Shown piece after piece: positions 1-8,285 of a DNA stretch of 64,000 nucleotides. The notes under the pieces were generated by a model, which did no database searches, was not told where the DNA came from, and saw only the letters and a program-made list of their open reading frames with translations. Source of the stretch: an uncultured Lachnospiraceae bacterium (lineage in GTDB: Bacteria > Bacillota > Clostridia > Lachnospirales > Lachnospiraceae). A program made the translations under genes and the position numbers. The first letter of the stretch is position 1. The number at the start of each line of letters is the position of its first letter. The DNA lies in the NCBI GenBank assembly GCA_947630025.1, contig CANRFZ010000004.1:1-64000 (forward strand), given 5' to 3'.

Positions 1-161
1 TTATTTTACTCTGAGGTATCTTTTTATCAACCACCTTCCTTGGAATTCCCTATATTTGAATTATACAGGAAGCTCCTATGTGATACATTTAGATTACAAA
101 AAGGGAAAGTCATAGAAGTGGCTCTACCCCTAAACGAACAGGTATACCGCTATAAGCGGTC

Positions 162-266
162 AGCCGTCACTATTGCGAGTAGTGGCGGCTATCTCTTTCC
201 TTTGCAGATCTGGTATACCAGATCGACAAGGGCGACAATCAGTAACAGAAATTGGAATATTTCGCC
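162..266 (-). pseudogene. Possible remnant of a small holin-like type I toxin (..EIFQFLLLIVALVDLVYQICKGKR*) followed on the minus strand by hairpins
   Basis: Minus-strand frame ending TAG at 189-191 encodes a hydrophobic stretch with a basic tail. No ATG/GTG/TTG lies between the deacetylase stop (267-269) and the peptide. Hairpins at 162-190 and 146-160. Confidence 0.35.
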
Positions 267-1328
267 CTAATTCCTAATCTGCCTTCCCTCATGATCCAGA
301 TGATAATTGTCCCGGTAGATCAGCTCCGAAATCGGCACGATCTGATACCCCTTTTCCTGCAGCGCCGTGATCAGCTCATCCAGCGCCTCCGCCGTGTACT
401 TGGCTCCGTTGTGGCAGAGGATGATGCTGCCGTTTCCCAGATGCTCGTGCTCCGTCACTGTCTTGATAATGGAATCCACGCCGTAATCTTTCCAGTCGAG
501 AGAGTCCACGTCCCATTGAATCGGATAGTAGCCGCAGTCTCGCGCCACTTTTATGACATTATTGTCATAATCTCCATAGGGAGGCCGGAACAGGAACATT
601 TCGTAACCCGTCAATTCCTGCACCTTCGTATGTACGTCCATCAGCTCCTGCTTTTTCTCGTCATCGGAAAGCTGGCTCATATTTTTATGGTTCTCGCTAT
701 GGTTGCCCAGATCGTGCCCGTCCGCCAGAATCCTTTTCACATCTTCGGGATAACTCTCCACCCAGCCGCCCGTCATAAAAAACGTGACTTTCACGTGATG
801 TTTTTTTAAAATATCCAGAATCTTCCCGGTGTCCTCGTTTCCCCACGCCGCGTCGAAGCTGAGCGCCACTTTCTTTTCGTACGTCTGCACGCAGTAGATC
901 GGCAGCTCCCTGCCGTTCACCGTATTGCTGACCATGACGGAATCGGGCAGCGCCTTGGCGATCCCCTGCAGGAGCGCCACCGTTGCCAGCGCAAACGCCG
1001 CCGCCTTCACCGTCTGGCTAAACACCGCTCCAGCAAAATTCCGGCGTCTGCGCCCATTTGCTGGCGCCGTCTTTTCCTGCCCGCCGCCGCAGTACAATCC
1101 GCCGTTCCGCTGCCCATTATCACAGAAGCGCCTATCCGTCCGCTGCTCACCGCAATATTGCCCGCCGGTTCGCTGCCCGCTGCGCTGCGCCGCCCACTCC
1201 TCCACCTGCTCGGGCCGGGGCCAAATCTCGTCTCCGCCCGTCTCCCGGCGGTTCCGCTGCGCCCTGCTCTCCAGTTCGCGCAAAGCCATCTTTACCTTAT
1301 CGTTCCAACCAATACCGTTTTTCCGCAT
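267..1328 (-). CDS. Polysaccharide deacetylase (NodB/PdaB-like)
   Basis: LSFDAAWGNEDTGKILDILKKHHVKVTFFMTGGW, GNHSENH, RPPYGDYD motifs; N-terminal TM segment. Confidence 0.9.
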   Translation of the reverse strand: MRKNGIGWNDKVKMALRELESRAQRNRRETGGDEIWPRPEQVEEWAAQRSGQRTGGQYCGEQRTDRRFCDNGQRNGGLYCGGGQEKTAPANGRRRRNFAGAVFSQTVKAAAFALATVALLQGIAKALPDSVMVSNTVNGRELPIYCVQTYEKKVALSFDAAWGNEDTGKILDILKKHHVKVTFFMTGGWVESYPEDVKRILADGHDLGNHSENHKNMSQLSDDEKKQELMDVHTKVQELTGYEMFLFRPPYGDYDNNVIKVARDCGYYPIQWDVDSLDWKDYGVDSIIKTVTEHEHLGNGSIILCHNGAKYTAEALDELITALQEKGYQIVPISELIYRDNYHLDHEGRQIRN

Positions 1329-1422
1329 ATCGATACCCTGTGTATGATCGTTACTAAAGTATATGCGGTTTCACGTCGTTTACGATTCTTTTTGGCGTAT
1401 AGCCCGTCCTTATTCCGCCGCC

Positions 1423-1914
1423 TTACCTGTCTTTTTTCAGGCGTTCCAGCTCATCCTCGACGGATTGCGCCCTGTCGGATATCCTCCTGGAAGTCTGCTC
1501 TATCTCCGGCGTGTCCGCATGGGGCGTCCGCCCGCTTCTCCTGCCGCCAAAGAGAATCTTCGCCAGCAGTCCGGCGCCGCCGAAGATCAGCACCAGAATC
1601 AGAATCCATTCATACAGTGTGATGCGCTGCAGATAAATGTTTGTCGTCATTATCACGGCCAGAATGATAATCAGCACGCCCGCCGCCGTGACGATCTTGG
1701 CCGCGAAGCTGCCGTCCGAGGCGAACATCCACACAATGCCGATGATAAACGGCACGATAATCAGGCCGTTGCTCACGTGCAGTCCGCCGAGGGAAAAGCC
1801 GAATCCGAACAGGCCGCTGGATACCGTGACTTTCTGCATAAAGATAAACAGTCCGGCCCCCAGCATCAGCAGTCCCGCCAGAAATTGTAACAGTTCGTTT
1901 TTTTCTCTTTTCAT
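1423..1914 (-). CDS. Small multi-TM membrane protein of unknown function
   Basis: 163-aa ORF with about four hydrophobic segments and a charged C-terminus. Confidence 0.6.
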   Translation of the reverse strand: MKREKNELLQFLAGLLMLGAGLFIFMQKVTVSSGLFGFGFSLGGLHVSNGLIIVPFIIGIVWMFASDGSFAAKIVTAAGVLIIILAVIMTTNIYLQRITLYEWILILVLIFGGAGLLAKILFGGRRSGRTPHADTPEIEQTSRRISDRAQSVEDELERLKKDR

Positions 1915-2397
1915 GCTTCCTCCGTCCCGCGCGTCCGGCGCGCGTTCCGCTTCCTAAGCCCATCCATGCCTATGTCCGGGCTTCCCATGCTGCCTATGTA
2001 TTCAGTATAGTCGATTTTTATTTCCCTGTAAATTCTTTTCCGACCGTGGCCGCAAATCTTATACACGCGGCTCTTTTCCGTCCCATAACCGCTAATCTTG
2101 CGCACGCGGCGCTTTTCCGCCCGGCAGCCGGATTCCCCACCCAGCGGGGTTCCCTGCATCGATCCTCTCCCACTAGGATTTCACGCCTGTCTTGTGCACT
2201 GTAAAAAGTCGTCGTGAACGGAGCAAAAATTGTCATGAAATATGTAAAAAAATTAGATTTACCCCTTTACAAATCGTTCAAAATGACGAAATAATAAGTA
2301 TAAGAAGACTTAGGTGCAGCTATGCCCTGACGGGCGCCGCGGACACCTATAAAAGATGCGCAATACATAAGACACGGAAGTCATAGCAATTCAAGAC

Positions 2398-3642
2398 ATG
2401 GAGGGAAAAATTATGGGAATTGGTTTATCAGGACTTAACTCAGGGTTGGCAGACACCTATTCGGCTCTGCTGGGCGGCTCTACCGGCGGCGATAGCGCTT
2501 CGACGCTGCTTTCGGACTACGCCTCGATCAAGAACGGCAGCTACGGCAAGATGATGAAATCCTACTATGCCAAAGTGAAGGAGGAGGAAGATGCGTCTTC
2601 CGGCACCGGCGTTTCCAAAAAGGAGACGGTGGACTCCGCATCCGCCAGCGCAGCCAAAAAATTCTACGACGTCGCTTCCTCAATGGGTTCTCTGAATTTC
2701 AGCGAGGACAACATGGATGAACTGTACGACAAGATATCGGATTACGTCAAGAACTACAACAACCTGATCACCACGGCATCCAAGAGTGACAACGCGGCGG
2801 TAAAGGCGCAGGCGGACGCATTGAACGACTACACCTACCAGAATTATAAACTGTTTTCCAGAATCGGCATCACGATGAACTCCGACCGCACGCTTTCCAT
2901 CGATGAGGACACCTTTAAGAAAGTGGATAGCAGAACCCATGTTTCCAATATCGCCACCGTGCGCTCTCTGTTTCAGGGATACGGCTCCGTGGCGGACAAA
3001 GCGGCTGACAAGGCCAGCGCGATCTACCGGGCGTCCGGCGAGAAAGAGAGCATCACTTCCGCATATGCAAGCTACGGCGGCAGCACCGGCAGCATAAGCA
3101 GCTCGTCCTCCTCCAAGACGGAGAAAACCGACGAGTCGAAAGTCGGCACTTCCAAGACCGCGAAGGATTCCGCATCCGCCACGGCAGCCGACACGCTCTA
3201 CAAATCGCTGGAGAGACTCGGCGGCATCGACCATGATGAGGAGCACAGACAGAACATCTTTGACGCGCTCTCCGGGATTGCGGAGGACTACAATACATTG
3301 ATGAAAAATGCGCTGAAAAGCGAAAACTCCAACGTAATCAAGCAGGCGGAGTACCTGCGGGATCTGGTAAAGAACAACGCCGGCACATTTGAGAAATTCG
3401 GCATCTCCATCGACTCCGACGGAAAACTGTCGGTGGACGAGGACGCATTCGGCAAGGCGGACATGAAAAGCGTGGACGATCTGTTTAACGGCGCATACTC
3501 CCTGACCGAGAAGATGCAGGACAGAATCAATCAGATCTACAAATACGCGACGCAGGGAGAATCCTTGGCCAACCAGACCTACACGAGCAGCGGCGGCTAT
3601 AGCGCGGCCAGCGTCGGCGCATCGCTGGACACGACATTATAA
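2398..3642 (+). CDS. Hypothetical secreted/flagellar-associated-type protein with two copies of one domain
   Basis: 414-aa ORF on the plus strand; upstream GGAGGG; second ATG at 2413 (MGIGLSGLNS). Internal repeat of the (Y/K)NNLI..ASKSDN...FEKFGI(S/T).DSDG.LS.DED.F module. Confidence 0.7.
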   Translation: MEGKIMGIGLSGLNSGLADTYSALLGGSTGGDSASTLLSDYASIKNGSYGKMMKSYYAKVKEEEDASSGTGVSKKETVDSASASAAKKFYDVASSMGSLNFSEDNMDELYDKISDYVKNYNNLITTASKSDNAAVKAQADALNDYTYQNYKLFSRIGITMNSDRTLSIDEDTFKKVDSRTHVSNIATVRSLFQGYGSVADKAADKASAIYRASGEKESITSAYASYGGSTGSISSSSSSKTEKTDESKVGTSKTAKDSASATAADTLYKSLERLGGIDHDEEHRQNIFDALSGIAEDYNTLMKNALKSENSNVIKQAEYLRDLVKNNAGTFEKFGISIDSDGKLSVDEDAFGKADMKSVDDLFNGAYSLTEKMQDRINQIYKYATQGESLANQTYTSSGGYSAASVGASLDTTL

Positions 3643-3735
3643 CAGGCGGCGGCGAAAAGGAAGCCACCCCACCATACGGTTGTGTATGGTTCCGGTGAGA
3701 CTCACAATATCGCAGAATCAGAATATGAGGCATAA

Positions 3736-3763
3736 GAAAACGGACTCCGCGGAGTCCGTTTTC
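3736..3763. terminator. Bidirectional rho-independent terminator between convergent genes
   Basis: GAAAACGGACTCCGCGGAGTCCGTTTTC palindrome with T/A tails. Confidence 0.85.
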
Positions 3764-3783
3764 TGTGTCTTTCGTGTTGTTTG

Positions 3784-5268
3784 TTATGCGAACGGATTCT
3801 CCGTCGGATAAGGCAGGCTCTTGGGCTGGTTGTAACCGATCTCGCTTACGTCCACGCCGATATATTTGAATACCTCGAACAACGCCTTGCCGTGATGTCC
3901 GAACGCAACCGCGCCGTGATGAGGATAATTCTTCTCGATCAACACGTGGCGGTAGAATCTGCCCATCTCAGGGATAGCGAATACGCCGATGCCGCCGAAA
4001 GATCTCGTCGCCACAGGGAGCACCTCGCCCTCTGCCACATATGCGCGCAGGATGTTGTCCGCCGTGCTCTGCAGACGGTAGAACGTGATGTCGCCGGGAA
4101 CGATATCGCCCTCCAGCGTACCCTGCGTTACTTCCTCGGGAAGCGTTCTCGCCATAATCATCTGGTACTCCATGCTGCACTTGGACAGCTTCTTGGAGCA
4201 GGTATTTCCGCAGTGGAAGCCCATGAACGTATCCGTAAACTTGTAATCAAACTTGCCCTCGATGGACTCTTTATACATATCCTTCGGAACGGAATTGTTG
4301 ATATCCAGCAGCGTAACGATATCGTCGCTGACCGCCGTGCCGATGAACTCGCTCAGGCAGCCGTAGATGTCCACCTCGCACGATACCGGGATGCCGCGCC
4401 CCGTCAGACGGCTATTGACATAGCAGGGCACGAATCCGAACTGTGTCTGGAATGCGGGCCAGCACTTGCCGGCGATCGCCACATACTCACGGTAGCCCTT
4501 GTGCTCCTCGATCCAGTCGAGCAGCGTCAGTTCATACTGTGCCAGCTTAGGCAGGATGGTGGGCTTGTTGTTGCCGGCGCCCAGCTCAGCCTCCATATCC
4601 TTGACTACGTCAGGAATACGGGGATCGTCCGCGTGCTTGTTAAACGCCTCAAAAAGATCCAGCTCAGAGTTTTCCTCGATCTCAACGCCCAGATTGTAAA
4701 GCTGCTTGATCGGCGCGTTGCAGGCGAGGAAGTTCAGCGGGCGGGGGCCGAAGGATATGATCTTCAGCGAGGACAGGCCGATGATTGCGCGTGCGATCGG
4801 CAGGAACTCGTGGATCATGTCAGCGCAGTCTTCCGCGTCGCCTACCGGATATTCCGGGATATAGGCTTTGATATTGCGCAGCTTCAGGTTGTAGCTGGCA
4901 TTCAGCATACCGCAGTATGCGTCGCCGCGCCCCTGAATCAGATCGTTCTGGGACTCCTCTGCCGCCGCGACAAACATCTTCGGGCCTTCAAAGTGCTTTG
5001 CAAGCAGTGTCTCGGAAATCTCCGGGCCGAAGTTGCCCAGATATACGCAGATTGCATTACATCCGTTATCTTTTACGTCCTTGAGCGCGTTCACCATGTC
5101 GATCTCGCTCTCGATGATGCAGACCGGACACTCGTAGATATCCGCCGCGTCGTATTTTGCCTTGTACGCCTCCACCAAGGCTTTTCTCCTGTTGACCGCC
5201 AGAGACGCCGGGAAGCAGTCACGGCTCACCGCCACGATGCCAAGTTTCACTTTCGGTAAATTGTTCAT
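3784..5268 (-). CDS. L-fucose/L-arabinose isomerase family protein
   Basis: 494-aa ORF; family-like features (CVYLGNFGPEISETLLAKHF, FGPRPLNFLACNAP, GFHCGNT). Confidence 0.8.
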   Translation of the reverse strand: MNNLPKVKLGIVAVSRDCFPASLAVNRRKALVEAYKAKYDAADIYECPVCIIESEIDMVNALKDVKDNGCNAICVYLGNFGPEISETLLAKHFEGPKMFVAAAEESQNDLIQGRGDAYCGMLNASYNLKLRNIKAYIPEYPVGDAEDCADMIHEFLPIARAIIGLSSLKIISFGPRPLNFLACNAPIKQLYNLGVEIEENSELDLFEAFNKHADDPRIPDVVKDMEAELGAGNNKPTILPKLAQYELTLLDWIEEHKGYREYVAIAGKCWPAFQTQFGFVPCYVNSRLTGRGIPVSCEVDIYGCLSEFIGTAVSDDIVTLLDINNSVPKDMYKESIEGKFDYKFTDTFMGFHCGNTCSKKLSKCSMEYQMIMARTLPEEVTQGTLEGDIVPGDITFYRLQSTADNILRAYVAEGEVLPVATRSFGGIGVFAIPEMGRFYRHVLIEKNYPHHGAVAFGHHGKALFEVFKYIGVDVSEIGYNQPKSLPYPTENPFA

Positions 5269-5308
5269 ATGTTATATCCTCCTTTTTAACCGGTTCATCC
5301 GGTATTTT

Positions 5309-5932
5309 TTACTCTCTGATATCCAGATTCTTACCCACCAGACCGATGTGCGCGCCCGCGTCCAGACCGCCCTCCGCGTGGCCGATCAGCCATTTGTTCT
5401 GCGCGGTGATCAGGGAATCCTCCCAGCCGTCATGCTTCTCCTGCAGCGGATAGTTGGTTCCCGCCGGCAGCACGATGCCTACCTTGAAGCCCCCATCATT
5501 CGCGCTGCAGGGCGCGTAGTGCAGCGTCGTCGCATAGACCTCCACCGCCGTACCCGCCGGCACCAGAAACGCTTCCATCAGCGATGTGTCGTAGGTAAAA
5601 TCATCCGTAATGTCCTGCTGCATCCCGACAATCAGCACCGCATCCGTCGCAGCGACATTGATCTCCGAATTTCTGTGATACTCCACGGCGTTCAGCTTAT
5701 AGTTGTGCCCGTTGCAGTATCCGACCTCGATCGGCAGCTCGCCGTAGGTGCGTCTCTGCAGCTCCTTGGCCGCCTTAGTCGCCTCCAGCGCGGCGATGGA
5801 CGGCTCGTAGGCTACGCCGTCGGGAAGCGGCGTCTCCTTTTTGATCGCCTCCACCAGATCGCTGAAATCAATCCCCTGCACGACTCTGCCGTACTTGCGG
5901 AACGCAGGATCTGTAATTTTTTTGATCTCCAT
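5309..5932 (-). CDS. DUF4867-like protein
   Basis: 207-aa ORF directly downstream of the membrane-protein gene and upstream of the isomerase; typical partner in such sugar loci. Confidence 0.6.
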   Translation of the reverse strand: MEIKKITDPAFRKYGRVVQGIDFSDLVEAIKKETPLPDGVAYEPSIAALEATKAAKELQRRTYGELPIEVGYCNGHNYKLNAVEYHRNSEINVAATDAVLIVGMQQDITDDFTYDTSLMEAFLVPAGTAVEVYATTLHYAPCSANDGGFKVGIVLPAGTNYPLQEKHDGWEDSLITAQNKWLIGHAEGGLDAGAHIGLVGKNLDIRE

Positions 5933-8205
5933 ATGATACCCCTTTCTGTCTTTTATTTTTTATGAAAAAATCATAAAATCCCCATATCAGTGCGGCCAGC
6001 GACACAAGCTCCGCCGCCCGCCAGTACCACGGCTCATGGAACGCCATGCGGAACGTTCCGGCATAGCCCGCGGGAACGGTCACATCCACCTGTCCGTTGT
6101 CGCCCGCCGCCGTCTTTAACACCGTTCCGTCCGTTCTGTCCACCGCCCGGTAACCGCTATAGTACAGAATCGGATAAACGATGTGCCCCTCCGCGTCCGC
6201 ATTATTTATGACAGTAGTGTCATACGTCAGATAACGCCTGTCATTGGCGGTGACGGTAAGCGTCTCGCTGCTGACCGTTTCCTTAGTGATGTTGTAGGTG
6301 GAAGCAGCCACCGGGAGGTATTCGGCGTTGCCAAGGCCGTAATCGTAGGGATGTTTCCCCATACGCGCATTGACGTCTGCCTCCTCCAGATAGACCGTAT
6401 CCGTCTCCACGGTTTCAAAGTACTGTAGATTTTGATATAACGCTATGCCGCATAAAATACCGGCAAAAATATATGTCGTCTTATGGCCGAACAAGTCAAG
6501 GGACAAAAGCACCGCTCCCAGACACGCCAACAGCGCCACCACCACAGACAGGATTCTGTCCTGACTCTGTATCGTCTCAAAAAACTTATAGGCAATTCCG
6601 CTTTTCTGCGCGATTCCTGTCACCGGAAAATAAGCGCTGCACGTCCATAAGACACAGAGCGTATATCCAAACAGGACTCTGGCCGCCCTCGTGTACGGTG
6701 TCTTGGGATGCCATGGGATTGTAATTATATAAAGTACAATCACCAGCGCAAGACTGCAGCCGACCGCTCCCTGATCCATGATAAATTCATAGCCGTTTTT
6801 TCCCGTCGCGGCAAACTTGGCAAGCAGGGCGTAATAGTCGCCCGCCGCCGCTTCTTCTGCCAGATTGCGGTTAATATGTATTTTTTCCGTGGCCATATAC
6901 TGTATCAACGGAACAAGATACCATAAATGCAGCAAAACCGCGGCCAGAACCGCCTTACATAACTCCCGCAGCGTCTCTTTGCGGAGCGTCCGCCTGATCA
7001 TAAGCAGGCACAGAACCAGCGAAACGCTTCCCACAACCAGACAACCCAGCGTATGTGTTATGAGAAGTCCGCCGAAACCGGCCGCCAGCGGCAGCCATAG
7101 CCTTTTGTAAGCCTTGCTCCCGACATCCTCCGTATAGAGCTGCCAGAACGCCGCCACAATCAGCGGATAAAAAATCATCCCGGAATAAGTTCCGGCGGCT
7201 GTATTCGTATATACGGAATAGATTCTTCTCGCGCTGCACAAATACAGGATCGCACCCGTCGCGGCGGCCACGTCATTTTTCGTGATTTTCCGGAAGGAAA
7301 AATAAGCAGCCGCGGCAGTGGCGATATGACACCCTATCACAAAAATCTTGTATGCGTCCTGCACCGTGAAGCCCACCATCCGCAGTATCGCGGGAAAATA
7401 TAACAGGACGTCGCCGTAAAAGACCGATACCGCATAGCCGTTGCCGTCCATCCAGCCCGGTTGTATTCTCACCGGGAACTGTCCGGCCAGAAGGCCCTGA
7501 TACACGCCCTCGATCCGATGCAGATGGAAAATCAGGTCGCCGGTGGCCGACAGACCGTTTTGAAACAGGGGCAGACTGCTGTATAATGCCGCCAATAGCA
7601 GGATCAGGCTGACCACACGCCGCTCTTTCGGCCATTTCCGATACACTTTGTCATAAAAGACAAGCAGCGCATCGAACAGAAGCAGCAGGGCAGCACAGAT
7701 AAAAACAGGATAGACATACGACAGTCTCGAAGGCGCAATCCGGACATCCAGCAGCTGCACGTAATCGCCGTCGCCCGCATCTCCCGTGAGCCGTATCTTG
7801 TAACGGACAGGAGAATCGTCCCGCAGCTTGAACCGGTAGGATAGCGTATTCTCCTCCGGGTCCATATAGTATTCGTCGTTTTCTACCAGCTCGACGCCGT
7901 TGCGGGGCTGGTCATATAAGAAGCCCGCCTTGATGATTCCCTTGCCGCGGTACGAGACGGTGATGTAATAAATTCCTCTGCCCGGTGCAAAAGCGGGCGT
8001 CACCACCGCCTTGGCATCGGTAAACGACGTATCCAGATAGTTGCCTTCAGTGTCCCCCCCCCACATACTGTATCTGCATATCGTTATCCGAAAAATGATA
8101 TGCCGTTCCTGTATAGGATAGAAACGCATTGGCCAGACAGAGCAGCAGCAAAACGAGCTCTGCCAGTATCAGCGTTTTTCTGCTAATTTTTATTTTTTTC
8201 CGCAC
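5868..8205 (-). pseudogene. YfhO-like large multi-TM membrane protein, frameshifted at a G9 tract (copy 2)
   Basis: ORF 5868..8129 continues an upstream frame starting at GTG 8205 (MRKKIKISRKTLILAELVLLLCLANAFLSYTG...MQIQYVGG). G9 at 8054-8062 puts the two out of frame; the paralog 8252..10600 is intact across the same junction. Confidence 0.75.
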
Positions 8206-8285
8206 CGCCGTATTCCTTCTTCCGCACCGCTATATGCTTTCTTCCGTACTGCTATATGCTTTCTTCCGCACCGTTGTATTCCTCC
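8198..8285. repeat. Four tandem 22-bp units spanning the stop of one membrane-protein gene and the start of the next
   Basis: TTCCGCACCGCCGTATTCCTTC / TTCCGCACCGCTATATGCTTTC / TTCCGTACTGCTATATGCTTTC / TTCCGCACCGTTGTATTCCTCC. Confidence 0.85.

Noticed and set aside
2192-2397. Possible c-di-GMP or other riboswitch ahead of 2398..3642
   Set aside because: I could not match any known aptamer core; only weak promoter-like elements seen.
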